Positions 11,035-20,166 of a stretch of DNA of 64,000 nt are shown here, piece after piece. The DNA comes from Streptococcus constellatus. Lineage in GTDB: Bacteria > Bacillota > Bacilli > Lactobacillales > Streptococcaceae. The stretch covers positions 1 through 64,000 of the forward strand of contig NZ_CABHMZ010000007.1 in the NCBI RefSeq assembly GCF_902167705.1, written 5' to 3'. How positions within the stretch are numbered: the first letter of the stretch is position 1; each line of letters opens with the position of its first letter. A program made the translations under genes and the position numbers. The notes below the pieces were generated by a model. The model was not told the origin of the DNA. It did not search any database and was given only the letters and a program-made list of their open reading frames with translations.

Positions 11035-11064
11035 AAAAAATCCCAATCATAGACGATTGGGATT
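11035..11064 (-). terminator. Terminator of the lactonase gene
   Basis: AATCCCAATC/GATTGGGATT stem with a run of T on the minus strand (A6 at its left edge on the plus strand), 17 bp after the lactonase stop. Confidence 0.85.
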
Positions 11065-11081
11065 AGTGTCTTAAGAAGAGA

Positions 11082-12095
11082 TTAATGAGTAAAAGCAACA
11101 CAAACGCCTTCTGGGACAAAGAAATCATGTGATAATTCTGTTAATTTTCCTGTTTCTGGGTCACGTTTAAAGACCGTCGCATTGTCTGAATCCTGATGAA
11201 CTGCAATAATGTACTGTTGATCTGGCGTGATATTAAAATCACGCGGATTTTTCCCGTTAGTTGGAACAATTTCTACGAGTTCAAGAGTTCCATCTTCTGC
11301 TACCTTGTAAACAGCGATTGAATTATGCCCGCGGTTAGATCCATAAAGAAAACGACCGTCAGCAGATAGGCGAATAGCAGCTGTTCCATTAAATTCTGAA
11401 AAATCTTCTGGTAAAGTGGAGATGATTTGCAGGCGTTCAAATTGACCATCACCATCATAAATTAACACTTCAATAGTGGAGTTTAATTCACAAATGAGAT
11501 ATGCAATTTTGTGGTGAGGGTGAAAAACGATATGACGTGGACCGGCACCAGCTGTCGCATGATAGGTTTCTAATCGATTTAGATGGCCATAATCACTAAC
11601 TTCGTATGTCACAACTTCGTCAGTTCCTAAATCGCACGTAACCAGATACTTATCAGGTGTTAAATCTGCAAAGTGCACGTGAGCAGCCGCTTGATTTTCA
11701 TGAGGACCATAGCCGATATGAACATCAGAATCAACTAATTTTAAACTGCCGTTTTCTTGTCGTCTATAAACCAAGACTTGTCCTTTATGATAGTTTGCTC
11801 CGTAAACAAGACTTCTTGCTTCATCTACACTTACATAGCATAGGGGAGCACCTTCTGCCACAACATGATTGAGCAATTGTCTGGCTTTATTAAAAGCTGC
11901 AATGCCTCCTTCACCGTGTTCAGCTCCAACGGAATACAGGTAATGCTGCTTATCAAAAGCTAAATAAGTAGGATTTGGCTCTTTTGCAACAAGTGTCAAA
12001 TTTGCTAGTTCACCTGTGCTAGTATCAAAATCAGCCTTGTAAATTCCTTCAGAGCTACGACGTGTATAAGTTCCAAAATAAACTGTTTGAGTCAT
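11082..12095 (-). CDS. pgl: Beta-propeller lactonase, likely 6-phosphogluconolactonase
   Basis: A 337-residue seven-bladed beta-propeller of the YbhE/Pgl lactonase family (PF10282). Repeated blade motifs are visible, such as VYFGTYTRR at the start, YVSVDEARSLVYGANY, PRHIVFHP near the centre, RLSADGRFLYGSNRGHNSI and PRDFNITPDQQYIIAVHQ. The expected reaction is hydrolysis of 6-phosphogluconolactone to 6-phosphogluconate in the oxidative pentose phosphate route; no other gene of that path is nearby. Two ATGs lie in tandem (12098 and 12095); spacing from AGG favours 12095. The promoter is TGTTATAAT on the minus strand at 12124-12132. Family assignment is firm, substrate is from homology. Confidence 0.82.
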   Translation of the reverse strand: MTQTVYFGTYTRRSSEGIYKADFDTSTGELANLTLVAKEPNPTYLAFDKQHYLYSVGAEHGEGGIAAFNKARQLLNHVVAEGAPLCYVSVDEARSLVYGANYHKGQVLVYRRQENGSLKLVDSDVHIGYGPHENQAAAHVHFADLTPDKYLVTCDLGTDEVVTYEVSDYGHLNRLETYHATAGAGPRHIVFHPHHKIAYLICELNSTIEVLIYDGDGQFERLQIISTLPEDFSEFNGTAAIRLSADGRFLYGSNRGHNSIAVYKVAEDGTLELVEIVPTNGKNPRDFNITPDQQYIIAVHQDSDNATVFKRDPETGKLTELSHDFFVPEGVCVAFTH

Positions 12096-12129
12096 CATTC
12101 ACCTCGAAAAATTTGATACTTTTATTATA

Positions 12130-12508
12130 ACACAAAAAGAGATGAAATGGTTTTCACAAATGAAAGTGTCTTTTGGTTTTATGACTGAAAAAATAGATAA
12201 AAAATAGATTCGGGATAGAAAGGGAACAGATAACTTTGTTACAATAAAATAGATTTATAGAAGCAGAATAGAGCTTTCTAAATGATAAAGAAGTTCGTTG
12301 AAATGGCTGTGTTATAAAGTTTTTAAGCTATCAGAAGAGACTAAGGAACATTGTCTTAACTTCTAAAAAATGTTTAGATTTTTTGAAGAAAGTTTTGTAT
12401 TATATCACGAAGTTCAATCTTTGTAAGTTCTCTATTTTGTTGTATAATAAAAGTAATCTTTACACGGATTATTAGTCGTTTTATATTTATATTTTTAAGG
12501 AGTAAAAA
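12130..12508. other. Intergenic region between divergent lactonase and two-component genes
   Basis: About 380 bp of AT-rich DNA. It holds the minus-strand lactonase promoter at its left edge and the response-regulator promoter near 12421-12448. I see no ORF longer than ten codons, no repeat element and no tRNA in the middle part. Confidence 0.5.
12421..12448 (+). promoter_or_regulatory. Promoter of the two-component operon
   Basis: TTGTAA, 16-bp spacer, TATAAT. The leader is about 55 nt; AAGGAG precedes the ATG at 12509. Confidence 0.6.
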
Positions 12509-13165
12509 ATGCATAAGATTTTAGTAGTAGAAGATGACACTACCATCAATCAAGTGATTTGTGAGTTTTTAAAAGAAAACCATTATGAAGTGACACCTGT
12601 GTTTGACGGTGCAGAAGCTTTGCATGCCTTTGAAGAAAAATCGTTTGACCTCATCATTTTGGATGTCATGTTACCTTCGATGAGCGGCCTGGATGTGTTA
12701 AAAGAAATCCGCAAAACATCGCAGGTGCCAATTATGATGTTAACTGCACTAGATGATGAATATACTCAATTGGTTAGTTTTAATCATTTGATTAGCGACT
12801 ATGTTACCAAGCCATTTTCACCACTTATTTTGATGAAACGGATTGAAAATATTTTCCGTAGTACAGTAACAGAATCTGAAATTCTTGTTGGGGACTTGCG
12901 TGTATCAATTGATGATTGTACAGTTTATTGGCAAGAAGAAAAAATGTCTCCAACAAAGAAAGAATATGAAATTATCCAAGCTCTAGCTAAAAGAAAGAAT
13001 CATTTGGTGACGCGAGATCAATTGATGAATACAATCTGGGGCTATAGTGAATTGGATAGTCGTGTTTTGGACAACCATGTGAAAAATATTCGGAAAAAAA
13101 TTCCCGGAATTCCTCTTAAAACTATTACCGGTATGGGTTATCAACTTGGGGACGAAGAAGAGTGA
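12509..13165 (+). CDS. OmpR-family response regulator
   Basis: A 218-residue two-domain regulator. The receiver has the acidic pair VVEDD (residues 6-10), the phosphorylated Asp52 in ILDVMLPSMSG, Thr79 in MLTA and Lys101 in YVTKPFSP. The C-terminal winged helix (about 122-215) carries the OmpR/PhoB pattern, with DNHVKNIRKKIPG as recognition helix and TITGMGYQL as wing. It overlaps the histidine kinase gene by 4 bp, so the pair is co-translated. I cannot name the system from the sequence alone; the regulon is unknown. No target operon is adjacent. Confidence 0.9.
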   Translation: MHKILVVEDDTTINQVICEFLKENHYEVTPVFDGAEALHAFEEKSFDLIILDVMLPSMSGLDVLKEIRKTSQVPIMMLTALDDEYTQLVSFNHLISDYVTKPFSPLILMKRIENIFRSTVTESEILVGDLRVSIDDCTVYWQEEKMSPTKKEYEIIQALAKRKNHLVTRDQLMNTIWGYSELDSRVLDNHVKNIRKKIPGIPLKTITGMGYQLGDEEE

Positions 13166-14538
13166 GAATTGCTAAAAAGCATTTCCTTTTGACAGGAACG
13201 ATTATTTTTATTGTCGTAACAACGGTTCTAGCAACACTTTATTTTGTGATGCCTGTTTATTATGAGCAAGTCAAGCATCGAGAGGCAAAAAGTGAGTTTC
13301 TTCAAATTGCTCAGCAGGTTCAAGGAAAGCCGTCAGATGACATAGGAAAGCTTTTGAGTGACTACAATCGAAAAAATACACGAGTTTGGTTTAGTGTATT
13401 AGATAAAAATGGGAAGCTCATTTATCCGAACATTGATCTAGCTAACGGAAGAGTAGAATTTCAGCTAACGATTTTGCCTTCGGACATGAGCTTGAATAAC
13501 CAAACTAAAAGCATGAGTCGGACGATAAGAACAGCGGAAGGTACGGCATTGATCTTACGTGGGGAATATTCTCTTCAACCAATATCAGATGCTAATTATG
13601 TGCTGTTAAGTCTCTATCCCTATATTTTATTCTTTTCTTTAGCCTTAGGTGGTATGGCGGCTTTTCTTTACAGTCGATTTGCAACCAAACGCATTACAGA
13701 TATTTCAGAGAGTACGCGCAAGATGGCAACTCTTTCTCCAGATGTAATTTGTCCTGTCAAAGGACGTGATGAAATTTCTAATCTCGCTCAAGATATTAAC
13801 AGTCTTTATCAAAATCTTTTGACAAGCATTGAAGCTTTGCGGCTGGAAAATGAAAAAGTGGCTGAAAGCGAGCGTGAGAAAGCAGAGTTTCTTCGCATGA
13901 CTTCTCATGAGCTGAAAACACCTATCACGAGCATGATGGGGATTGTTGATGGAATGATCTATGGAGTTGGCGACTTCAAGGATAAAGATAAATACCTCCA
14001 AAAATGCCGTGAAATTTTAGAAGAACAATCTAAACTTGTGCAATCCATTTTGGCAATTTCTAAGATTGAAATGCGAATAGAAGCTGAGGAAGAGGACTTT
14101 TCACTCAAGCAGCTTTTGGAGGAAAATTTAAGTACTTATAAGATGTTGGCTGATATGAAAGGCTACAGATTTACGGTGAGTTTAGCAGAATTTCAGGTTC
14201 ATGGCAACAAGACTTATTTGCTAAAAGCGATTAAAAATTTATTGGACAATGCTTTTCATTATGCATTAGCTGGTGGGGAAATTCTTTTAACGATTCAAAA
14301 TGGTCAGTTAATGATTGAAAATGATGCGGAACATGTATTGGATGAACAGCAAATCCAGCAAATCTTTCAACCATTTTACCGTCCAGATTACAGTCGCAAT
14401 CGTAAAGACGGTGGAACAGGTCTGGGACTCTTTATTGTTCAACAAATTTTGGAGAAACACAACTTGCGTTATCGCTTCGAGTCAGTTGATGGTAAACGAA
14501 TGCGTTTTACAATTTTTTTCTCAGATGAAGAAGGCTAA
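13162..14538 (+). CDS. Membrane sensor histidine kinase
   Basis: A 458-residue kinase partner of the preceding regulator. It has a transmembrane helix at about 9-31, an extracellular domain of roughly 115 residues, a second helix near 150-170 (LLSLYPYILFFSLALGGM), a HAMP linker, and the HisKA segment FLRMTSHELKTPITS with the phospho-acceptor His near 249. The ATPase domain has the N box IKNLLDNAFHYA and G box GGTGLGLFIVQQ. The start is a GTG at 13162 overlapping the regulator stop (GTGA), after a purine-rich stretch. The sensed signal is unknown; the mid-size extracytoplasmic domain suggests an external ligand. Confidence 0.9.
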   Translation: MRIAKKHFLLTGTIIFIVVTTVLATLYFVMPVYYEQVKHREAKSEFLQIAQQVQGKPSDDIGKLLSDYNRKNTRVWFSVLDKNGKLIYPNIDLANGRVEFQLTILPSDMSLNNQTKSMSRTIRTAEGTALILRGEYSLQPISDANYVLLSLYPYILFFSLALGGMAAFLYSRFATKRITDISESTRKMATLSPDVICPVKGRDEISNLAQDINSLYQNLLTSIEALRLENEKVAESEREKAEFLRMTSHELKTPITSMMGIVDGMIYGVGDFKDKDKYLQKCREILEEQSKLVQSILAISKIEMRIEAEEEDFSLKQLLEENLSTYKMLADMKGYRFTVSLAEFQVHGNKTYLLKAIKNLLDNAFHYALAGGEILLTIQNGQLMIENDAEHVLDEQQIQQIFQPFYRPDYSRNRKDGGTGLGLFIVQQILEKHNLRYRFESVDGKRMRFTIFFSDEEG

Positions 14539-14540
14539 AA

Positions 14541-14859
14541 GTGGGAGTGGAACAGAACTAAATGAAATAAAAATTTAGTTCTTTTTCTTCTCGCAAAGTT
14601 GCTAACCGTTTTTTAGACTGTTGAGGTGGTGAATGAAGAAAACGAAGTTTTCGTTAAAAGTTCTCTTCCAGTCTTGAAAAGCGAACCGCCTTGCAAGCTC
14701 TATCCGCTACCAGCATTGATAGCTTTGGTTATCATGTCAGATAAGTGACTTGCTTCGCAAGCTCTATCCGCAACCACATGAGTAATCAGCTATTGCGTCG
14801 TTGGTTTATTACAATAGTATGCTTTGAGGTTGGGAATGTTTGTCCTAGCCTCGCTTTTT
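14541..14859. repeat. Decayed composite repeat region
   Basis: About 320 bp without a gene. The left edge (GGGAGTGGAACAGAACT) and the right edge (GAGGTTGGGA...TCCTAGCCTC, 14826-14850, followed by TTTTT) match stems 3 and 1 of the three-stem family in inverted order. Inside, CAAGCTCTATCCGC followed by WACCA occurs twice, near 14693 and 14758, and AGACTG/CAGTCT encloses another imperfect hairpin. It reads as a degraded or recombined member of the family. No coding potential seen. Confidence 0.55.
14554..14587 (+). terminator. Terminator after the histidine kinase gene
   Basis: AGAACTAAAT / ATTTAGTTCT stem followed by TTTTT. The flanking GTGGGAGTGGAACAGAACT resembles stem 3 of the three-stem repeat family in reverse orientation. 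Confidence 0.7.
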
Positions 14860-14966
14860 ATATTTGACTCGGGCGCAAGGAGGAAATTCACAAAGGGTCA
14901 CTCTTTCTTCAAGAAATTTTCAGTGAAAAATGCTACAATGAGATAAATAAAGAAAAGGATGTCTGT

Positions 14967-16145
14967 ATGGAACATAAAAAGAAGGATTTTAGTCTATCAT
15001 GGTTTTTTCGGTGGTTTTTAGACAATAAAGCAATCACCGTTTTTTTGGTAACATTATTGTTGGGATTGAATATTTTTGTATTAAGCAAAATTAGTTTCAT
15101 TTTCATTCCTGTTCTAGAATTTATCGGGGTTATTATGCTACCGGTTATTTTAGCAGGGCTTTTGTATTATCTATTAAATCCGATTGTGGATTTTATGGAA
15201 AAGCATAAAATCAATCGCGTGGTCGCGATTACGACTGTTTTTATTTTGATTGCTTTGCTCTTGATTTGGGGATTGGCTGTGGCAATTCCAAGTTTGCAAC
15301 ATCAGATAGTTAGTTTTGCAAAGAATTTACCAGCTAATTTGCAAAAGTCGAATAAAATAATTCAGGATTTTTTGGAAAATCGAATTTCTGATGATGTCAA
15401 ACCTCAATTAGAAGAGATTGTGAATAATTTTTCAGCTCAAGTGACGACTTGGGCAAGTAATTTTTCATCGAAAGCAGTGAATTGGGTAAGCACATTGATT
15501 AGTACGGCTTCGCAAGTGATTGTAGCCATTATCATCATGCCTTTTATCCTTTTTTACCTTTTGCGAGATGGGAAAAATTTGAAATCTTATTTGACAAAAT
15601 TCATGCCAACTAAGTTTCGTGAGCCTGTTGGGCAAATTTTGACAGACGTCAATACACAGCTTGCTAACTATGTTCGTGGTCAAGTGACCGTTGCGATTAT
15701 CGTAGCGATGATGTTTATCCTTTTCTTTAAGATAATCGGTCTTCGTTATGCAGTAACGCTTGGGGTGACGGCAGGGATTTTAAATTTGATTCCTTATTTG
15801 GGAAGTTTTTTGGCTATGTTGCCGGCTCTTGTTTTAGGTTTGATTGCTGGGCCAATTATGCTCTTGAAAGTCATCGTGGTCTTTATTGTAGAGCAAACTA
15901 TTGAAGGAAGGTTTGTGTCACCATTGATTCTCGGTAGCCAATTGAATATCCACCCAATCAATGTCCTTTTTGTCCTTTTGACAGCGGGATCTATGTTTGG
16001 TATCTGGGGTGTTTTGCTGGGAATTCCCGTTTATGCATCTGCAAAAGTTGTAATTGCTGCTATTTTTAATTGGTATAAGAAAGTCAGCGGCTTGTATGAA
16101 GAAGAATTAGTAGATGAAACAGGAGAAGAAATTGAACAACAGTGA
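14967..16145 (+). CDS. AI-2E family transporter (PerM/YdiK-like permease)
   Basis: A 392-residue polytopic membrane protein of PF01594. About eight hydrophobic segments are visible, with a soluble middle part (about 120-180, rich in Asn/Ser/Gln) and the typical C-terminal block GILNLIPYLGSFLAMLPAL and VFIVEQTIEGRFVSPLI. The family includes exporters linked to AI-2 and to Na+/Li+ antiport, so the name describes the family rather than a proven substrate. Start: ATG at 14967 after AAAGGA; an extended -10 TGCTACAAT lies at 14931-14939. The stop overlaps the next gene by 14 bp if the TTG start there is right. Confidence 0.85.
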   Translation: MEHKKKDFSLSWFFRWFLDNKAITVFLVTLLLGLNIFVLSKISFIFIPVLEFIGVIMLPVILAGLLYYLLNPIVDFMEKHKINRVVAITTVFILIALLLIWGLAVAIPSLQHQIVSFAKNLPANLQKSNKIIQDFLENRISDDVKPQLEEIVNNFSAQVTTWASNFSSKAVNWVSTLISTASQVIVAIIIMPFILFYLLRDGKNLKSYLTKFMPTKFREPVGQILTDVNTQLANYVRGQVTVAIIVAMMFILFFKIIGLRYAVTLGVTAGILNLIPYLGSFLAMLPALVLGLIAGPIMLLKVIVVFIVEQTIEGRFVSPLILGSQLNIHPINVLFVLLTAGSMFGIWGVLLGIPVYASAKVVIAAIFNWYKKVSGLYEEELVDETGEEIEQQ

Positions 16146-17361
16146 GAAAATGGTTGCTTCTTTGCAAAAGCAGGATTTGGCGCATGCCAATAAATATTTT
16201 GAAAGAACTCTAACAAATGATACAGAAGAAGAATTACTTGAATTAGCCGACTACTTAGAAAGTATCGGCTTTTTCCCTCAAGCGAAGCGAATTTATGAAA
16301 AATTGGCTCCTCACTATCCAGAAGCCTATATTAGTTTGGCGCAGATTGCTAGTGAAGATGGACAAGCGGAAGAGGCGTTTGCTTATCTGGAGGAAATTAC
16401 TTCTGATAGTGATTGGTATGTGACAGCACTCTTGGTTAAAGCCGATCTTTACCAAATGGAAGGTTTACCAGATGTTGCAAGGGAAAAATTAGCTGAGGCA
16501 AAGCAATTGTCTGACGAGCCATTAGTGACTTTTGGTTTGGCTGAAATAGATTTTGAATTGGGAAATTTTAATCAAGCTATTAAAGAGTATGCTAGTTTAG
16601 ACAATCGCATGATTTATGAGCAGACGGGTGTTTCTACTTATCAGCGGATTGGCGTTTCCTATGCAAGTTTGGGGAAATTTGAAGCAGCGATTGAGTTTTT
16701 AGAAAAGGCTTTAGAGATAGAATATGATGATGCTGTAGCCTTTGAATTAGCGACTATTTTGTATGACCAGAAAGAATATCAAAAAGCCAATCTATACTTT
16801 AAGCAAATTGATGCGATTTCGCCGGAATTTGAAGGTTATGAGTATGGTTATGCTTTGTCGCTTCATGCAGAACATCAGGCAGAAGAGGCATTGCGCCTTA
16901 CGCAGCAGGGCTTGTCGAAAAATCCATTTGATATACGTCTTTTGCTGCTAGCTTCGCAGCTTTCTTATGAGTTGCACGATGAGCAAAAGGCAGAAGAATA
17001 TTTGCTGCAAGCGCAAGAGAATGCTGAAGATGAAGAAGAAATCGTACTGCGTTTGACAAATCTTTATGTGCAGCAAGAGCGTTTTGAAGAAGTTCTGGAC
17101 TTTGAAGAGCGAGATGTAGACAATGTTCTGACTAAATGGAATATTGCGCGTGCCTATCAGGCTTTGGAGCATACAACAGCAGCTCTGGAGCGCTATCGTC
17201 TCTTGCTCTCGGATTTAAAGGAAAATCCAGAATTTTTAGAGCAATATATCTATTTGCTTCGTGAAATGGGTGAATTTGAAGAAGCAAAACGTCAAGCAGA
17301 GCAGTATCTTCGCCTCGTTCCAGATGACGGTATCATGCAGGAATTGTATGATAGTTTGTAA
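16132..17361 (+). CDS. Tetratricopeptide repeat protein
   Basis: A 409-residue all-helical TPR protein. At least eight TPR-like repeats can be traced, for example SIGFFPQAKRIYEKLAPHYP, SLGKFEAAIEFLEKALEIEY and EMGEFEEAKRQAEQYLRLVP. No signal peptide or membrane helix, so it is a cytosolic scaffold or adaptor of unknown partner. I chose the TTG at 16132 (MNNSEKMVAS) because AGGAG sits at ideal spacing before it; ATGs at 16114 and 16150 lack a good site. It overlaps the upstream permease gene by 14 bp, so the two are likely translationally coupled. Confidence 0.82.
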   Translation: MNNSEKMVASLQKQDLAHANKYFERTLTNDTEEELLELADYLESIGFFPQAKRIYEKLAPHYPEAYISLAQIASEDGQAEEAFAYLEEITSDSDWYVTALLVKADLYQMEGLPDVAREKLAEAKQLSDEPLVTFGLAEIDFELGNFNQAIKEYASLDNRMIYEQTGVSTYQRIGVSYASLGKFEAAIEFLEKALEIEYDDAVAFELATILYDQKEYQKANLYFKQIDAISPEFEGYEYGYALSLHAEHQAEEALRLTQQGLSKNPFDIRLLLLASQLSYELHDEQKAEEYLLQAQENAEDEEEIVLRLTNLYVQQERFEEVLDFEERDVDNVLTKWNIARAYQALEHTTAALERYRLLLSDLKENPEFLEQYIYLLREMGEFEEAKRQAEQYLRLVPDDGIMQELYDSL

Positions 17362-17402
17362 AAAGAGTAACAAGCACAATCCTATAAGCCACATAGGAAT
17401 TA

Positions 17403-17411
17403 TGATATAAT
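17403..17411 (+). promoter_or_regulatory. Extended -10 promoter of alsS
   Basis: TGATATAAT, 32 bp upstream of the alsS ATG; GAAGGA serves as ribosome site. Confidence 0.55.
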
Positions 17412-17443
17412 GATGAGCGTGATATTCAGGAAGGACGAAGAAA

Positions 17444-19108
17444 ATGACTGAAAAATTTGGTGCAGATTTAATTGTGGATAGTTTAATCAATCACAAGGTG
17501 GATTATGTATTTGGGATTCCCGGTGCAAAGATTGACCGTGTATTTGATACCTTAGAGGACAAAGGTCCACAACTTATCGTTGCTCGTCATGAACAAAATG
17601 CTGCTTTTATGGCGCAAGGAATTGGGCGGATTACAGGGGAGCCGGGTGTCGTGATTGCAACGAGCGGGCCAGGCGCTTCAAACTTAGCAACGGGCTTGGT
17701 TACTGCGACCGCAGAGGGTGACCCAGTACTGGCTTTAGCTGGTCAGGTCAAACGCGCTGACCTGCTCAAACGCGCTCACCAGTCTATGGACAATGCTGCG
17801 CTGTTTAAGCCGATTACCAAGTATTCGGTCGAAGTGCAAGACGGAAATACTCTTTCAGAAATCATTGCCAATGCTTATCGTCATGCTAAGTCAGGAATGC
17901 CGGGGGCAAGTTTCATTTCCATTCCGCAGGATGTGGTGGATAGTCAGGTGCAAGTCAAAGCTATTAAACCGTTGACGGATCCGCAGTTGGGTTCTAGCTC
18001 GGTGGCTGACATCAACTACCTGGCGCAAGCGATTAAAAACGCTGTGTTGCCAGTTCTGCTCTTGGGGAATGGCGCTTCAAGTGCTAAAGTAACGGCTTCT
18101 ATTCGTCAGTTGTTGGAGCAAGTACAGTTACCTGTTGTGGAAACTTTCCAAGGTGCTGGGATTGTTTCACGTGATTTGGAAGAAGCTACTTTCTTTGGGC
18201 GTGTCGGGCTGTTTCGCAATCAGCCGGGTGACATGCTCCTGAAAAAATCTGACCTAGTCATCGCTATCGGCTATGATCCGATTGAGTATGAAGCGCGCAA
18301 TTGGAATGCGGAAATTTCTGCCCGCGTTATCGTGATTGATGTAGAACCAGCAGAGATTGATACTTACTTTCAACCGGAGCGTGAGCTGATTGGAGATATT
18401 GCAAATACTTTGGATTTATTGCTGCCCGCGATTAACGGCTATCAATTACCAGAAGGCTCACGGGAATATCTGCAAGTGCTGCGCGATAAAATGGATGGTG
18501 ATGTGAAATTCGACCGTAGCCAAACCGAAAAAGGTCGCCTGCACCCGCTGGATATTGTCGAAGTCTTGCAGGAAAATACGACAGACGATATGACAGTTAC
18601 TGTCGACGTGGGTACGCATTACATTTGGATGGCGCGTTATTTCAAGAGTTATGAACCACGGCACTTGCTCTTTTCAAACGGGATGCAAACGCTAGGTGTA
18701 GCATTGCCTTGGGCAATCTCAGCAGCCTTGGTTCGTCCCAACACAAAGATTATTTCTGTATCTGGCGACGGGGGCTTCCTCTTTTCAGCTCAGGAGTTAG
18801 AGACAGCGGTTCGCCTGCACTTGCCAATTGTTCATCTTATTTGGAACGATGGTCATTATAATATGGTGGAATTCCAAGAAGAAATGAAATACGGTCGTTC
18901 ATCTGGAGTGGACTTCGGACCTGTTGATTTTGTCAAATATGCAGAGAGTTTTGGGGCAAAAGGATTCCGAGCGACATCTCCAGCAGAATTAACACAGCTG
19001 CTTCAAAAAGCCTTAAAGGAAAATGGACCGGTCATCATTGATGTGCCAGTTGATTACAAGGACAGCAGCACGCTGGGAGAAACCATTCTGCCAGATGAGT
19101 TTTATTAA
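17444..19108 (+). CDS. alsS: Catabolic alpha-acetolactate synthase
   Basis: A 554-residue thiamine-diphosphate enzyme that condenses two pyruvates to 2-acetolactate. Motifs: FGIPGAKID at 23-31, catalytic Glu50 in ARHEQNAAF, and the TPP/Mg signature starting GDGGF near 440 and ending at the Asn of WNDGHYN. It is catabolic AlsS rather than biosynthetic IlvB because it stands next to alsD and no regulatory ilvN subunit follows. Role: overflow of pyruvate to neutral acetoin, counteracting acid stress. Part of the gene (17640-18560) uses more GC-rich codons than its neighbours, worth noting but not proof of transfer. Confidence 0.93.
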   Translation: MTEKFGADLIVDSLINHKVDYVFGIPGAKIDRVFDTLEDKGPQLIVARHEQNAAFMAQGIGRITGEPGVVIATSGPGASNLATGLVTATAEGDPVLALAGQVKRADLLKRAHQSMDNAALFKPITKYSVEVQDGNTLSEIIANAYRHAKSGMPGASFISIPQDVVDSQVQVKAIKPLTDPQLGSSSVADINYLAQAIKNAVLPVLLLGNGASSAKVTASIRQLLEQVQLPVVETFQGAGIVSRDLEEATFFGRVGLFRNQPGDMLLKKSDLVIAIGYDPIEYEARNWNAEISARVIVIDVEPAEIDTYFQPERELIGDIANTLDLLLPAINGYQLPEGSREYLQVLRDKMDGDVKFDRSQTEKGRLHPLDIVEVLQENTTDDMTVTVDVGTHYIWMARYFKSYEPRHLLFSNGMQTLGVALPWAISAALVRPNTKIISVSGDGGFLFSAQELETAVRLHLPIVHLIWNDGHYNMVEFQEEMKYGRSSGVDFGPVDFVKYAESFGAKGFRATSPAELTQLLQKALKENGPVIIDVPVDYKDSSTLGETILPDEFY

Positions 19109-19114
19109 AGAAGG

Positions 19115-19166
19115 AGTGGGAAAGAACTCGCAATTTTTAAAAGGGTTCCTTTTTCCACTGTTTTTC
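19115..19166 (+). repeat. Intercistronic hairpin between alsS and alsD
   Basis: AGTGGGAAAGAAC pairs imperfectly with GGTTCCTTTTTCCACT, followed by TTTTT. It resembles stem 3 of the three-stem family and may attenuate or stabilise the alsSD transcript. Confidence 0.5.
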
Positions 19167-19200
19167 AAAGAAAGATAGTAAACATTATCTGGGAGGAGAA

Positions 19201-19920
19201 ATGGCAGAGCTTGTAACATTATTTCATTACAATACTTTGGGAGCTTTGATGGCGGGGCTTTACAAGGGGACGATGACGATTGGAGAATTGCTTCAACATG
19301 GTGACTTAGGGATTGGCACTTTAGACTCCATTGACGGAGAGCTGATTGTGCTTGACGGCAAGGCCTATCAAGCTAAGGGGATAGGAGCAAGTCCTGAAGT
19401 GATAGAGGTTTCAATGGATATGACGGTTCCTTATGCTGCAGTGGCTTTCCACCGAGCAGAGGCACATTTTCGTCAGGACGTTGAGCTGACCGATGAAGCG
19501 TTGAAGAAGCGCATAGAGGCTAGCTATGTCGGGGAAAATCTTTTTCACTCTATCAAGATTCATGGTGAATTTAGCAACATGCACGTACGCATGGCTCCAA
19601 AATCCTCTTCGGGAAAGAAATTCGCAGAAATCGCAGCTCATCAACCTGAGTACCATGCAGAACACATTTCGGGAACAATCGTTGGCTTTTGGACGCCGGA
19701 GCTATTTCACGGTGTCAGCGTAGCCGGTTATCATCTTCATTTTCTATCTGATGACCACCAATTTGGCGGACATATCATGGATTTTGTCATGAAAAATGGA
19801 GAGGTTGAAATCGGAACGATTGCAGCATTGGAGCAGCATTTCCCTGTTCAAGATCAAGATTTTCTCTCTGCTAAATTGAATGTGGCGGAGCTAAAGGAAG
19901 ATATTGAGAAATCGGAATAA
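19201..19920 (+). CDS. alsD: Alpha-acetolactate decarboxylase
   Basis: A 239-residue zinc enzyme that decarboxylates 2-acetolactate to acetoin. The metal-binding region is present as GYHLHFLSDDHQFGGH near residues 175-190, and the C-terminal acidic part FHGVSVAG precedes it. Normal family length. GGGAGGAG precedes the ATG. It lies 92 bp after alsS with an imperfect hairpin in between, so the two are probably one operon with differential expression. A large hairpin follows the stop. Confidence 0.93.
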   Translation: MAELVTLFHYNTLGALMAGLYKGTMTIGELLQHGDLGIGTLDSIDGELIVLDGKAYQAKGIGASPEVIEVSMDMTVPYAAVAFHRAEAHFRQDVELTDEALKKRIEASYVGENLFHSIKIHGEFSNMHVRMAPKSSSGKKFAEIAAHQPEYHAEHISGTIVGFWTPELFHGVSVAGYHLHFLSDDHQFGGHIMDFVMKNGEVEIGTIAALEQHFPVQDQDFLSAKLNVAELKEDIEKSE

Positions 19921-19961
19921 AAAGGCGGTGGGGTAGGTTTAAGAGACCTACATACGCCTTA
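19921..19961 (+). terminator. Hairpin directly after alsD
   Basis: AAGGCG...GTAGGT / ACCTAC...CGCCTT stem with internal loop; no long T run, so termination is uncertain. Confidence 0.45.
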
Positions 19962-19973
19962 AATAGAATATAA

Positions 19974-20160
19974 AGAAGCTGGGACAAAAGTGCTCAGCTT
20001 CCTTTGTTTATATAGTCAGACTTATAAGACGCAGTGGTTGGTTGGATATCCTTATCCCTTGTTATACCGGTGATAGCGGCTATCCTAACCAACTGTGCGG
20101 AGGTGGGACGACGAAATCAAATTCTTCGAATGATTGATTTCTGTCCCACACTCTCTTTTT
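19974..20160 (+). repeat. Three-stem intergenic repeat element, copy C
   Basis: Same three-stem layout as copy A but with different stem sequences: GAAGCTGGGA / CTCAGCTTC; GCAGTGGTTGGTTGGATA (20031-20048) / TATCCTAACCAACTGTGC (20081-20098); GTGGGAC...GAAATCAA / TTGATTTC...GTCCCAC ending in T5. Paired changes relative to copy A imply selection for structure. Confidence 0.75.
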
Positions 20161-20166
20161 AGGTCT

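Noticed and set aside
10830-11036. 68-residue minus-strand reading frame beside the lactonase gene
   Set aside because: It starts at the lactonase terminator, has no ribosome site and runs into repeat copy A. It could be a relic, but nothing in the sequence supports a gene.
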